From a virus: DNA of 64,000 nt. Location: positions 30,134 to 94,133 of IMG/VR virus record IMGVR_UViG_3300042453_004683; one strand, written 5' to 3'. The notes beneath the pieces are model-generated. The model saw only the letters and a program-made list of their open reading frames with translations, was not told where the DNA came from and ran no database searches. A program made the position numbers and the translations under genes. Positions 30,663 to 39,875 of the stretch are shown here, in pieces (the stretch's first letter is position 1; every line of letters begins with the position of its first letter).

Positions 30663-32051
30663 CTACCCGCTGCCGAACAGCGCCCCGCGGAAGCTGTAGC
30701 CGAGGATCGCCGTCTGCCGGCCCCCGATGATGAACTCACGGGCGGTCTGGCAGGCGGCGATCCAGTCGTTTCCGGCGGCGGCGCGCTTGCCCGTGGCGGA
30801 CACGTCCACCAGGACGAGCCCCTCCTCCGCCCACTGGCGGAGCAGGACGTTGGCGTTGTTGCCCGTCTCGCGCGCCCACTGGAGCATCTTCGGCGCGGTG
30901 ACGAACCCGTCCTCGCCAGGCGACACGGGCCACGCCCCAACGAGCGTCTCCTGCCCGCTGTAGCCGAGGCCAAGCACCCGGCTCGGCTGGCTCGCCATCC
31001 AGGACAGCAGGCCCGCGAGGGCGTGCGCGCCCCGGTCTGTGGCGCCCGCGGTCACCGCGACGCAGGACCGCAGCTCCTCGATGAGCGCGAGAGTGTCGAC
31101 GGGAGCAGCGATCGTGGCGTCGGCGTTCACCATCTCGGCTGCCAGCGCGATGAGCGCGGCGTACCGCGCGACCCGCCGGACGGTCGCATCCGTCTCGGCT
31201 GTACCACCGGCAAACACCGTATGCCACTTGGCGAACTGCCCGACCAGGCGGTTGAGCCCGCCGTCCTTCGACCGGACGATGCGAACTGCGGCGACGGCGA
31301 AACGCTGCCCGATGTGCCCGCTGCCGGCGGCGATCTGCACCTTCAGCGCGGCGACGTCCCGGCCGGCCTCGGCGGATACGCCCCCGAAAGGCGACCGCGG
31401 CAGTGGCAGCAGGCGCGCCTTGGCCCCCGTCCGCGTGCGGGTGAGGTTGAGCAGCAGCTCCTCGTTGGTCGAGGCCGCGATGGAGTGCCACTCGCGGACG
31501 CCTCCCGTCGCGTCGTGCGTGAACCTCCCCTCCTGGAAGGCGTACACGAAGTCGAGGAACGTGGCCGCGCCGCCCTTGTCGGTGCGCGCCTGCCCCTCGT
31601 TGACCAGGAGCGGCAGGTTGCGGAGGACGGCCGCGTGCCGGAGGAGCGCCGCGTCCTTGGTGCGCCAGCTCTCGCGGAGGCAGCCGGGCGCGCCCCACAT
31701 GCTCTCCATCGCGGAGAGCGCCACGGTCTTCCCGGTGCCGGACGGTCCGCCGATGTCGAGCACGAAGGGCTCGATGTCCGCCCCGGCCTCGCGGAGCGGC
31801 TCGATGAGGATGGACGCGAGGCTGGCGAGGCACGCGACCTGGAGGCCCGGGTAGCGGCGGACGATCTCCCAGGCGGCGACCGACGCGGACGGGTCGCCCG
31901 TCGGGCGGATCTTGCTGTACGGGAACGTCGACCGCGCCGGCGGGATGAACTTCGGCGCGTGCGGCATCGCCGGTCCGAGGCGAAGCGCGGGCAGCATGAA
32001 GTGGCCGGTCGGCTGGAACCCGTAGTGGTGCGTCTTGCTTTGATCTGCCAT
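30663..32051 (-). CDS. DUF927-family ATPase (putative helicase)
   Basis: The 462-aa protein has a Walker A motif GGPSGTGKT (101-109) in the DUF927 setting: the ATPase core is followed by MWGAPGCLRESWRTKDA and a Walker-B-like strand LPLLVNEGQ (146-154). DUF927 proteins occur in phages and plasmids, often with primase domains, and are thought to be helicases. Here no primase domain is fused. The gene is on the minus strand between plus-strand replication genes and diverges from 32147. Confidence 0.75.
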   Translation of the reverse strand: MADQSKTHHYGFQPTGHFMLPALRLGPAMPHAPKFIPPARSTFPYSKIRPTGDPSASVAAWEIVRRYPGLQVACLASLASILIEPLREAGADIEPFVLDIGGPSGTGKTVALSAMESMWGAPGCLRESWRTKDAALLRHAAVLRNLPLLVNEGQARTDKGGAATFLDFVYAFQEGRFTHDATGGVREWHSIAASTNEELLLNLTRTRTGAKARLLPLPRSPFGGVSAEAGRDVAALKVQIAAGSGHIGQRFAVAAVRIVRSKDGGLNRLVGQFAKWHTVFAGGTAETDATVRRVARYAALIALAAEMVNADATIAAPVDTLALIEELRSCVAVTAGATDRGAHALAGLLSWMASQPSRVLGLGYSGQETLVGAWPVSPGEDGFVTAPKMLQWARETGNNANVLLRQWAEEGLVLVDVSATGKRAAAGNDWIAACQTAREFIIGGRQTAILGYSFRGALFGSG

Positions 32052-32080
32052 ACCCGGAGCATAACCTGTTCGATTGCCCC

Positions 32081-32109
32081 TTGCACGGTTGGTGGCTTAG
32101 TGGTATGTG
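32081..32109 (+). promoter_or_regulatory. Sigma70-like promoter for 32147-35220
   Basis: TTGCAC (32081-32086), 17 bases, TATGTG (32104-32109). A GCGGC/GCCGC hairpin follows before the AAGGAGA site. Confidence 0.65.
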
Positions 32110-32146
32110 ATTGGCGGCGGTCCGCTGGCCGCAAGGAGAACAGAGC

Positions 32147-32506
32147 ATGAGCCCTCACCGATCCGATGATCCGCACTACAACTCCGTGGTCTTCGTCAGC
32201 ACGTCACCTTCGAGGATGTGGGGTCTGGACAACTACGCACAAGCGGTCGCGCGTAGACTGCGTGACGCCGGATACGTAGTAGTGCTTGACGAAACGGCGC
32301 CTCAGCCGCGTGGTGTCTGCTACCGCCGCCACAAGAGTCTGCCCCCGCGCCATCGGATCTTGGAGATCCTCCTCGACGAGTTCGAGGCGGGCGTCCATGT
32401 GGTGAACGAGGTCTTCAATGATGGTCACCATCACATCACCATAGGGCACGAGGGCGACTGCCCCAGCGGCGAGCACCATTACATCACCCCTTCCAAGCGT
32501 CGCTAA
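32147..32506 (+). CDS. Hypothetical protein (119 aa)
   Basis: Unknown. It is His-rich near the C-terminus (DGHHHITIGHEGDCPSGEHH), with enough His, Cys and acidic residues to bind a metal, but no known motif. ATG at 32147 follows AAGGAGA. Confidence 0.65.
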   Translation: MSPHRSDDPHYNSVVFVSTSPSRMWGLDNYAQAVARRLRDAGYVVVLDETAPQPRGVCYRRHKSLPPRHRILEILLDEFEAGVHVVNEVFNDGHHHITIGHEGDCPSGEHHYITPSKRR

Positions 32507-32517
32507 GGAGAACCACC

Positions 32518-33222
32518 ATGCCCTACAATCGCACCCGCCATCAGGAACTCACCGACGTCCTCAACAATGGTCTCGCCCGCGTGGCTGGACCGCAGCTCGT
32601 GGACGACTTCACGGACTCCTCCGATGAAGCCTTCGCCTCCATGCTGGATGACGTGCTCGACATCATCAAGGACCGCCTCAACAACGGGCGCAACTCGGCC
32701 GTGGTCGACCTCCTGTTCACGCCCGCGAACATCCTCATGGCCGGCCGCCTCGTCGAGGCGCTGGAGGAGCGGGGCTTCTACTGCTCCGACATGCGGCACA
32801 AGAGCGAGGAACTCCGGGCGGACTACCTGACCTTCGAGGCAGTCCTGCTGCCGCTGAAGGAGGAGGCTGTCGATGGGCCGGGCGTGATGGAGGCCCAGAT
32901 GCACGAGGCGGACGTCACCTCCGCAGTGGGCACCACCAACGACATCACGCCCGGGACCGTGGTGAAGGTCTCCTCGCCCAAGGGGTCGCGTCGGGCGGAG
33001 CAGGCGCGAAACGCTCTGCGTACCGCCGGCTACGACGTCATCGCTGATGTGTTTCACCTGACGAACTGCGCGATCCCCGTGCTGGGCTATCGTGAGGGCG
33101 CTCCCGAGGCGGAACGTATCAAGAGGCTTCTCATCGATCTGTTTGGAAGCGCGCGCTCCAATCTCCACAACCCCCGCACGGATCTGACGCCGGACACCTA
33201 CTACGTCCACATCAACGACTGA
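32518..33222 (+). CDS. Hypothetical protein (234 aa)
   Basis: Unknown. The N-terminal two-thirds is helical and acidic, and the C-terminal third is mixed. It lies 11 bases after the previous gene with an AAGGAGA site and just before the helicase, so it probably belongs to the replication operon. Confidence 0.7.
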   Translation: MPYNRTRHQELTDVLNNGLARVAGPQLVDDFTDSSDEAFASMLDDVLDIIKDRLNNGRNSAVVDLLFTPANILMAGRLVEALEERGFYCSDMRHKSEELRADYLTFEAVLLPLKEEAVDGPGVMEAQMHEADVTSAVGTTNDITPGTVVKVSSPKGSRRAEQARNALRTAGYDVIADVFHLTNCAIPVLGYREGAPEAERIKRLLIDLFGSARSNLHNPRTDLTPDTYYVHIND

Positions 33223-33243
33223 CGCACCAGGACGAACCGCACC

Positions 33244-35220
33244 ATGATCCCCCTCTACGGCAACCCGCACGCGACCTTCACCGTCCGGGCGTCACCGACT
33301 TCGCTGATCGACCTGCGCTCCCTGGTCCCTGGCGTCCTCGTCCACGGCAAGGGCGCCCGGCGGTGGGTCAACGTGACGGCCCTTCGGCCGTGGGATCACC
33401 GTGCGGACGGCCCCGAGCCGTTGACGTCGCGCCTCACGGTCGCGGCGCCTGGCGTCACGCTGATCGAGGGGCACCTCCGCGCCCGCGGCCTCGCCTTCGA
33501 CGTCAAGGTGAGCGGCGACCTGGAGCCGCTGTCCCGCGGCGGCAAGGACGTCAGCGACGCCATCGTCGGCCCGCTCATCGAGCGAGGCCGCACCGGCATC
33601 CGACGTCTCGCGGACGAGGGCTGGGTCCGCACCGGTCTCGCCGAGCGGGTCTACCCGATGCAGGCCGAGTTGGTCGGCCGCATCGAGGGCGGCGCGCGGG
33701 CGCTCCTGCTCGTCTGGCCCGGCGGCTCGGGCAAGACCTGGGCTGCGCTGCTGGCGGCGTTCACGGCGATGTCACTCACCCGGGCGCCCATCGTCTGCGT
33801 CGTCCCCTCGAATGTCCGCCCCGGCTGGGCGCGGGACGCGGCGCGGATCACCGACACGGAGATCCATGTCTGCCTCCCGTCGTCGAAGGGTGGCGGCGCG
33901 ATCGGGCTGCACGCTTACCTGGAGCGGATGGCGGAGGCCGGCCGGCCGCCCATCCTGGTCGTCGGCCAGGAGCACCTCGCGTACTGGATGAACTTCATCC
34001 CCGACGTCAAGCCCGGCGTCGTCATCTTCGACGAGATCGACACCATCGCCAACCGCTCGCTGTACGACGTCAAGTACCGCGCGGACGGCGAGGTCGACAT
34101 CAGCTTCAAGACCACGGCTGGTGGTGTGGCCGCCCGCGGCGCGGCTGCGGTGGCGCTCACCATGCTACCGTCAGTGAAGGTCCGCGTGGGCCTGACCGCC
34201 ACGCCCTTGTGGAACGGCATCCCCGAGAAGCTGTGGGGCGTCGCGCACCTCGTCTGGCCCGGCGTCTTCGGCTTCGGCTTCTACGACTACGGGCTGCGGT
34301 ACTGCGGCGGCGCGGTGCCCGAGGGTGGCTTCGGCGTCACCTACGACAAGCCCACCAACCTCGCCGAGCTGAAGCGGCGGTGTACGTGGTTCGTCCACTA
34401 CGTCTCCTACGCGGAGAGCCACGGACACCTCCAGCCCCTGGTCTACAAGGTGTCCACCGTGCCGGTCGAGGAGCAGGACAAGTCGGTCCGCTTCTCGGAG
34501 GACCTGACCTGGGGGCAGGCCATCAAGGCGGCGGCCAAGGGCGCGGTCACGGATGACACCGGCGCGGTCTACGGCGTCGATGGTGGAGACACCAACCCTG
34601 GGGCGTCCACCTACGAGCTGACCCTCGCGCACGCCTGCGCGCTGAAGCGGTCGGCGGTCGTCGAGCGTGCGGTGTCGACCGCGATGGGCGGCGGCAAGGT
34701 GATCGTGGCGGTCGGCCGCATCGCCGAGGCGCGGGCGTGGACGCTGGCGATCGAGACGGCGCTGACGCGGCGGACGCCGAAGGGCGCGGCGCACCCGCCT
34801 CGGACCTGGATGATGATCGGCGACGGCTCCACCGTCGAGGACCGGATGGCTGCGCTCGACGCCTGGATCGCCTACGAGGGCGGTGCTGTCGGCATCATCA
34901 CCTACCAGGCGATGGGCGCTGGCGTGAACGGGATGCAGGTGGCGGACCACTTCATCATCGCGCAGCTCCCGCCCACCGGGCGCGACCTGGAGCAGCTCAT
35001 CAAGCGCGCCGACCGCGCCGACCGGAAGAAGTCGATCTTGTTGGAGATCGTGATCGCCGAGAACACCCGCGAGGTCGACCACCTGAAGCGGCAGGCGGAG
35101 AACTACAAGGCGTTCGCCGCGTTCCTGGGCGACGCCAACTTCGAGGCGGTCGCCGACATCCTGGCGCCGAAGCGGTCGTACGAGGAAACATTGAGCAGCT
35201 TCCTTGACGGCCTGTTCTAA
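33244..35220 (+). CDS. Superfamily 2 helicase/ATPase (658 aa)
   Basis: An N-terminal domain of about 130 residues precedes the helicase core. Motif I is GGSGKT (160-165), motif II DEID (263-266), motif III GLTATP (316-321), motif V GAGVNG and motif VI QLIKRADRADR near residue 590. The order and the DEID box fit SNF2/RapA-like or phage DEAD-like SF2 translocases. It may unwind or remodel DNA at replication forks. It is followed by a separate promoter whose -35 lies in its last codons. Confidence 0.88.
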   Translation: MIPLYGNPHATFTVRASPTSLIDLRSLVPGVLVHGKGARRWVNVTALRPWDHRADGPEPLTSRLTVAAPGVTLIEGHLRARGLAFDVKVSGDLEPLSRGGKDVSDAIVGPLIERGRTGIRRLADEGWVRTGLAERVYPMQAELVGRIEGGARALLLVWPGGSGKTWAALLAAFTAMSLTRAPIVCVVPSNVRPGWARDAARITDTEIHVCLPSSKGGGAIGLHAYLERMAEAGRPPILVVGQEHLAYWMNFIPDVKPGVVIFDEIDTIANRSLYDVKYRADGEVDISFKTTAGGVAARGAAAVALTMLPSVKVRVGLTATPLWNGIPEKLWGVAHLVWPGVFGFGFYDYGLRYCGGAVPEGGFGVTYDKPTNLAELKRRCTWFVHYVSYAESHGHLQPLVYKVSTVPVEEQDKSVRFSEDLTWGQAIKAAAKGAVTDDTGAVYGVDGGDTNPGASTYELTLAHACALKRSAVVERAVSTAMGGGKVIVAVGRIAEARAWTLAIETALTRRTPKGAAHPPRTWMMIGDGSTVEDRMAALDAWIAYEGGAVGIITYQAMGAGVNGMQVADHFIIAQLPPTGRDLEQLIKRADRADRKKSILLEIVIAENTREVDHLKRQAENYKAFAAFLGDANFEAVADILAPKRSYEETLSSFLDGLF

Positions 35221-35232
35221 CCGAGGTACTTG
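35204..35232 (+). promoter_or_regulatory. Sigma70-like promoter for 35289-37973
   Basis: TTGACG (35204-35209), 17 bases, TACTTG (35227-35232), then TGTGGA. It matches the 26292 promoter in both boxes. A GCCGGCGC/GTGCCGGC hairpin (35239-35259) forms the leader. Confidence 0.8.
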
Positions 35233-35288
35233 TGTGGAGCCGGCGCTGATGGTGCCGGCGGCGAGAGACACCAACCAGGAGGTACCCA

Positions 35289-35780
35289 GTGACCAGTGAC
35301 GAGATCCGCGAGAGGGCGCGTATGCACCGCATCATCGCCGACCTGATGGACGAGGTGGTCGACCTGCGCGCCAAGTACTCGGCGATGTGCAGCGACGCGG
35401 GCGACGCCATCGCGAAGCAGCGCGCCGCCGAGCAGGCGCTGGAGCGCGAGCGCGCCGCAGTCGTGCGCATGGACAAGGAGATCGCCGACTGGACGTGGAT
35501 CTGCGACCAGCGCGATGCGGCACGCAACCGCGCCGACGCCGCCGAGGATCGCGTCGCCGAGTTGGAGGCCGCCGCCGAGAGCGCCGTCCTCGCCGCCATC
35601 CCCGGCATCATGGCGAAGGTCGCCAAGCGCATCGACCTGGCGTGCATCGCGGAGACGTGCGAGGGGCACCTGCCCTACGCCGAGAGGACCGGCTTCGCCA
35701 TCGCCAACCGAGCGGCCATCGCCGCCGTCGAGTACCTGAGCGAGCACCCGAAGGACGCGCTGCCCGAGGGCACCCCATGA
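35289..35780 (+). CDS. Coiled-coil protein (163 aa)
   Basis: The first 110 residues are almost wholly helical with heptads (EQALERERAAVVRMDKEIAD; DAAEDRVAELEAAAES). A small globular tail contains two cysteines. GTG at 35289 follows CAGGAGG. Its stop overlaps the ATG of the nuclease gene, so the product may be a partner of that enzyme. Confidence 0.65.
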   Translation: MTSDEIRERARMHRIIADLMDEVVDLRAKYSAMCSDAGDAIAKQRAAEQALERERAAVVRMDKEIADWTWICDQRDAARNRADAAEDRVAELEAAAESAVLAAIPGIMAKVAKRIDLACIAETCEGHLPYAERTGFAIANRAAIAAVEYLSEHPKDALPEGTP

Positions 35781-36853
35781 CCAACTTCTTCGACAAGATG
35801 CGTGCGCGGATCGTCGAGCCCGACATCGCGCAGCACGCCGGCGCTGTCGGAGCCGGCACCACCGTGCTCAACGCCTCCACCAGCCTCCGCGGCTGGTCCT
35901 ACTACGGCCCGTTCATGGCCTGCCCGTACCTGTGGGCGATGACGCGGCTCGGCGGCGCGCGGGAGGAGGAGACGACGCCGCTCGCCCGCGGGAGCATGGG
36001 CCACCTGCTCCTCGCCCACCTCGCCATCCACGAGGAGGCCGAGAAGAACATCGGCCCTGTTCGTGCGAACAACGTGCTCGTCGGCGCGGCGGAGGCGGCG
36101 GACTACGCCTCGCCCGTGGCCGCGCTGCGGACGGCGAGCAAGGGCAACCCCGCGTGGAGCCGCGAACTGGTCCACATGCTCCGCGTGTTCGACGGCTACC
36201 TCCGCACGCGCGAGCTGCCCGAACACAACACCATCGAGGTCGAGAGCGAGCTGGTCGGCGTCGTCGGCACCCGCGGCAAGCGCCCCGGGCTCTACCTGGT
36301 CGCGCCGTCCGAGTGGGACGCGCTGAAGGCGGGCGCGCCGCTCGACCGCTACCGCGCCTTCGACGGCGGCACCATCGAGGTCGCCCCCGAGCAGCGGGCC
36401 GGCGGCAAGACCGTCTACATCTCGCGGCGGCTGGACGCGGTGTGGCTCACGCCCGATGGCGTCGAGGTCGTCGACCACAAGCACAAGTCGAAGATCCACG
36501 GCGCGACCGCGGTGTCCGGCTACCTCACCGACGGCGGCTTCACCGCGATGGCGGTCCTGGCGGCGCAGGCGTGGCCCGACCGCTTCCGGTCGATCACGCT
36601 CAACCTGGTTAGCACCAACGACGACAACCTCGGCCACAACCGGATCGTGCGCCTGCCGCGCGACCCGCAGCAGGAGGCCCGGTTCTGGCGCGACCTGCTG
36701 ATGACGGCCGTCCAGATGGAGGCCGTGGCGGCCGTGGCGGCGCGCCCCGACGACTACCCGCGGAAGCGGTTGGAGGAGGTTGGCGGCGCGTGCAACTCGC
36801 GTTATGGGCGCTGCGGTCTGTACGACCGCTGCCACCCAATCAAGACGCCATAG
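35777..36853 (+). CDS. RecB/Cas4-like PD-(D/E)XK exonuclease with Fe-S cysteines
   Basis: The 358-aa protein has His76 in RGSMGH, an Asp in SRRLDAVW, and the catalytic DHK in VEVVDHKHK, then a helix with a YLTDGGF segment in the QxxxY position. One cysteine near the N-terminus (Cys49 in ACPYLW) and three at the C-terminus (Cys339, Cys346, Cys352) match the four ligands of the [4Fe-4S] cluster in AddB and Cas4 nucleases. Such enzymes resect DNA ends. It is coupled to the genes on both sides, including a RecA-fold protein, which supports a recombination module. Confidence 0.88.
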   Translation: MTNFFDKMRARIVEPDIAQHAGAVGAGTTVLNASTSLRGWSYYGPFMACPYLWAMTRLGGAREEETTPLARGSMGHLLLAHLAIHEEAEKNIGPVRANNVLVGAAEAADYASPVAALRTASKGNPAWSRELVHMLRVFDGYLRTRELPEHNTIEVESELVGVVGTRGKRPGLYLVAPSEWDALKAGAPLDRYRAFDGGTIEVAPEQRAGGKTVYISRRLDAVWLTPDGVEVVDHKHKSKIHGATAVSGYLTDGGFTAMAVLAAQAWPDRFRSITLNLVSTNDDNLGHNRIVRLPRDPQQEARFWRDLLMTAVQMEAVAAVAARPDDYPRKRLEEVGGACNSRYGRCGLYDRCHPIKTP

Positions 36854-36866
36854 GAGGGCAACGCCG

Positions 36867-37973
36867 ATGAGCACCGCCCCTGAGTACGGATACGTCAGCA
36901 ACCGCACGCGCAACGGCAACGTCGACGCGCTGATCATCTACGGCCCGCCCGGCGTGGGCGGGACCACCGCCGCCGTCCTGGCCGACCCGAGCGCGCTCGT
37001 GTTCGGCGCGCCCCAGCACGTCCTGCCGGCCTTCAGGCTGGCGGGCAACGACCGCCCGCGGCTCGCCTCCTACTCCAAGCTGGAGGCGTGGAAGGACCGG
37101 GCGAACTGGAACCTGGTCGATCTGAAGGGCGCGCTGGAGATGCTGGCGCGCACGCGCCACAAGGAGCCCGGCTTCGTCACCATCTACTGCGACGACTTCA
37201 GCGAGATGGGCGCGAACACGATGGACTTCCTGGAGGTGCTCGCGCTCAGCAACTCCGAGGCAGGCAAGCCCTTCCGCACCAACGCCGGCAAGGTCCACAC
37301 GGACTCCATCTTCCGTGAGGTCGGTGCGCTCGCCCGCGGCATCATCAAGCAGGCGGCCGACGTCGGCGTGAACCTCATCCTGCGCTGCCACGAGCGGCAG
37401 CCGGGCGAGGGCAAGAACAGCCAGACCAACAAGGCGACCTGGTACCCGGGCGGACCGAAGCTGCCGAGCCGGAACATGGGCACCTCGCTCCAGCCCTACG
37501 TCTCCACGCAGCTCCGCGTCACCCGCAACCGGGACTTCACCGACCCGCTCAGCCTGCCCGGCCGGCCGTACAGCAGCCTGATGTCCTGCTACCCGCCCGA
37601 CGCGGCCTACGCGACGCGGGACCGCTGGGACATCCTGCCCGGCTCGGCGCCGCTCAGCCTCGTCGCGTACATGTACGAGGCTGGCACGCTCCCGGTGATC
37701 GCCGGCCGCGAGTGGATGATCGAGGAGATGCTCAAGGTGAGCGACACCTTGACGGCCCGGCTCGGCAGCGGTTACACCCAGGACGTGATCGCCGCCACCG
37801 CCAACGAGCACCTCGCCACCGCGACCGCCTCCGGGCTGACGCGGACGCAGGCGCGCCTGACGTGGCAGGCCGGCTGGTCGCTCGCGGTCATGCGGGCGCA
37901 GCGCGACGCGATCATCCCGCCTTTCGACTTGCCGATCCCCGGCGAGGCGGATAGCGGGGCAAGCGACTACTGA
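36867..37973 (+). CDS. RecA-fold ATPase-like protein lacking the Walker A lysine
   Basis: The fold pattern is that of phage AAA/RecA-like proteins of recombination modules: ALIIYGPPGVGGTT (21-34) in the P-loop position and VTIYCDDF (104-111) as Walker B, then helices and a GAxxRGIIKQAADVGVNLIL-type segment. The P-loop has Gly32 where all active enzymes have Lys, which should abolish ordinary ATP hydrolysis. The gene sits between the nuclease and the SSB-like gene. A promoter for the latter lies in its last codons. Confidence 0.75.
   Translation: MSTAPEYGYVSNRTRNGNVDALIIYGPPGVGGTTAAVLADPSALVFGAPQHVLPAFRLAGNDRPRLASYSKLEAWKDRANWNLVDLKGALEMLARTRHKEPGFVTIYCDDFSEMGANTMDFLEVLALSNSEAGKPFRTNAGKVHTDSIFREVGALARGIIKQAADVGVNLILRCHERQPGEGKNSQTNKATWYPGGPKLPSRNMGTSLQPYVSTQLRVTRNRDFTDPLSLPGRPYSSLMSCYPPDAAYATRDRWDILPGSAPLSLVAYMYEAGTLPVIAGREWMIEEMLKVSDTLTARLGSGYTQDVIAATANEHLATATASGLTRTQARLTWQAGWSLAVMRAQRDAIIPPFDLPIPGEADSGASDY
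37929..37957 (+). promoter_or_regulatory. Sigma70-like promoter of the SSB-like gene
   Basis: TTGCCG (37929-37934), 17 bases, TAGCGG (37952-37957), inside the end of the preceding gene. A perfect GCCGGCGG/CCGCCGGC hairpin (37983-38012) forms the leader. Confidence 0.65.
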
Positions 37974-38065
37974 CACCTGGATGCCGGCGGCAAGCGGGCC
38001 GCCACCGCCGGCGAACCAGAACACCAACAGCAAGGCGGCCCACAACAACCGAGAGGACACAGCAG

Positions 38066-38782
38066 ATGAGCAACTTCTTCAACAAGGCCAAGGGCAACGC
38101 GGTCAAGGGCATCGGCAGCCAGTCGGCGATCGGCGTCGGCGGCGGCAACGTGCCGCAGTCCGGCTACTACGAGGGCGTGGTGGTCGGCGGGAGCAAGGCC
38201 AAGAACGGCAGCATGTGGCTCGACGTGCTGCACAACGGCATGGACCGGCCGTCCCGCACGCCGTTCTTCAACGACCCCCGCAACACCGCGAACGGCGCCA
38301 AGCCGCAGTACGCCGAGCGCGACGCCGACAAGCTCGGCGCCCTGGTCGTCATGCTCGGCGTCGCCGACGAGGTGGAGGCGATCCTCGTCAAGCGCAAGGT
38401 CAACTTCGATGACCCCATCGCCGTCGGCGGGGCCATCATCGACCTGCTCTGCGAGGACAAGTTCTTCAAGACCGGGCCGGGCGCCGGCGCCAAGGTGACG
38501 ATCCAGTGGCGGTACGCGCCCAACGGCGCGGTGCAGGCCAAGAAGCCGACCGAGCGCCAGTGGTCCGAGATCGTGGCCGTCCTGCCGATCGACCAGCTCG
38601 ACGACCTGCGCACCAACGGCCCCGTCGTCGAGGACTTCCCCCTGCCCACCATCGGCCACCGCGCCGTCAGCGACGGCGACGACGCGCCCCGCGGCGACTA
38701 CAGCGGCTACACCGGCCGCGCGCCCACCAACGGCGCCACCGGCGGCGGCTCGCAGGCCGAGGACGAGGACATCCCCTTCTAA
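38066..38782 (+). CDS. Putative single-stranded DNA-binding protein (238 aa)
   Basis: The C-terminus is the hallmark: a Gly/Asp-rich flexible linker ending in EDEDIPF, nearly the DDDIPF tip by which bacterial SSBs recruit replication partners. The N-terminal 150 residues contain strand-rich segments (YYEGVVVGGSKAKNGSMWLD) that could be an OB-like fold, but I cannot confirm it by eye. It has its own promoter, leader hairpin and terminator, consistent with high expression. Confidence 0.7.
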   Translation: MSNFFNKAKGNAVKGIGSQSAIGVGGGNVPQSGYYEGVVVGGSKAKNGSMWLDVLHNGMDRPSRTPFFNDPRNTANGAKPQYAERDADKLGALVVMLGVADEVEAILVKRKVNFDDPIAVGGAIIDLLCEDKFFKTGPGAGAKVTIQWRYAPNGAVQAKKPTERQWSEIVAVLPIDQLDDLRTNGPVVEDFPLPTIGHRAVSDGDDAPRGDYSGYTGRAPTNGATGGGSQAEDEDIPF

Positions 38783-38802
38783 GGGGCTGCCCCTGCACGC
38801 CA

Positions 38803-38840
38803 GGCCCTCGCGGTTCCACGACCGCGGGGGCTTCGTCTTT
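38803..38840 (+). terminator. Rho-independent terminator after the SSB-like gene
   Basis: GCCCTCGCGGT pairs with ACCGCGGGGGC (11 pairs, one T-G) around a 6-base loop, followed by TTCGTCTTT. Confidence 0.85.
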
Positions 38841-38856
38841 GTGGCGATCTGTCTAC

Positions 38857-38885
38857 TTGCCCTCGCGCGGCGGACGGGATACCAG
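38857..38885 (+). promoter_or_regulatory. Sigma70-like promoter for the Dam-like gene and polymerase
   Basis: TTGCCC (38857-38862), 17 bases, TACCAG (38880-38885), 16 bases after the terminator. Confidence 0.65.
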
Positions 38886-38941
38886 CGGGAGGCCATCGGC
38901 GACAACGCCACGGGCAACCGCATCAAAGGAGTACAACGTAC

Positions 38942-39871
38942 ATGGCATCCGCCTCCACTCACAACGGCGTCCCGCTACTGTTCCGCTACCCTGGGGCCAA
39001 GGGCCGCGCCATCATGGCGTACGGCGCCGCCTACAAGGCGCAGGCCGCCGGCGTCAACCACCTCATCATCCCGTTCGCCGGGTCGCTGGCGGAGCCACTC
39101 TGGCTGCTCGCCGAGGGCGCGCTCCAGGACGACGTGACGCTCGACGTCAACGACGCGAACCCGCACGTCGCCAACCTCTGGCGAGCGGTCACGACCGACG
39201 GCGCCCTGCTCGCCGAGCTGACGCGCGACCTCGTGTGCGAGTGGAACGAGATGCCGATCGACCGTGACACGCGCGTGGCCGCCTTCAAGGCGCTCCGCGG
39301 GCAGGTCAACCAGACGGTGTTCGGGGCGGCCCCGACGGCGGGCCTCTACGGCAGCACGCTCCAGGCGGCGAGGTTCCTTCTGTTCCAGGCCACCGGCTAC
39401 AACGGTCTGTTCCGCGTGAACAGCGCCGGGAAGATCAACACGCCCTACGGCACCGAGAAGGACAAGACCCCGCGGCAGCTCAACGTCGAAGCCCACGTCC
39501 AGAGCATCCAGGCGGCGGTGCGGCTGCTCGACAGGTGCAGCGTGCGGGTCACCTGCAAGGACTGGCGCGACACGCTGGTGTTCGACCCCGGCAGAGCCGC
39601 CGAGGACACCCTCGTCATCGCGGACCCTCCGTATCATGGTACGTTCAGCACCTACACGGCCGACGGCTTCGCCGACACGGACCACATCGAGCTGGTCCAG
39701 ACGCTCGCCGACGCGCCCTGCCGGGCCATCGTGACCAACAGCCCGTCGGCGCGCTCGCTGTTCGACGACCGCTGGGACGTCAGCGACCACGAGGTCCGGC
39801 GGTCCATCGCGCCGACGGCGAAGGGCCGCGGCGACGCGGGCGAGATCCTGGCCGTCAAGCGGGTGGGGTAG
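38942..39871 (+). CDS. DNA N6-adenine methyltransferase (Dam/D12 family)
   Basis: The 309-aa protein shows the D12-class pattern: FRYPGAKGR (14-22) near the N-terminus as AdoMet motif, PFAGSLAEP, the conserved segment ATGYNGLFRVNSAGKINTPY, and the catalytic DPPY (228-231). This alpha-class enzyme methylates adenine, commonly in GATC, but the target cannot be read from sequence. ATG at 38942 follows AAAGGAG. It lies four bases before the polymerase gene, so modification and replication are expressed together. Confidence 0.92.
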   Translation: MASASTHNGVPLLFRYPGAKGRAIMAYGAAYKAQAAGVNHLIIPFAGSLAEPLWLLAEGALQDDVTLDVNDANPHVANLWRAVTTDGALLAELTRDLVCEWNEMPIDRDTRVAAFKALRGQVNQTVFGAAPTAGLYGSTLQAARFLLFQATGYNGLFRVNSAGKINTPYGTEKDKTPRQLNVEAHVQSIQAAVRLLDRCSVRVTCKDWRDTLVFDPGRAAEDTLVIADPPYHGTFSTYTADGFADTDHIELVQTLADAPCRAIVTNSPSARSLFDDRWDVSDHEVRRSIAPTAKGRGDAGEILAVKRVG

Positions 39872-39875
39872 CCCG

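Noticed and set aside
30633-32150. A 505-codon plus-strand frame opposite the DUF927 gene
   Set aside because: Antisense shadow; the minus-strand frame has the conserved ATPase motifs.
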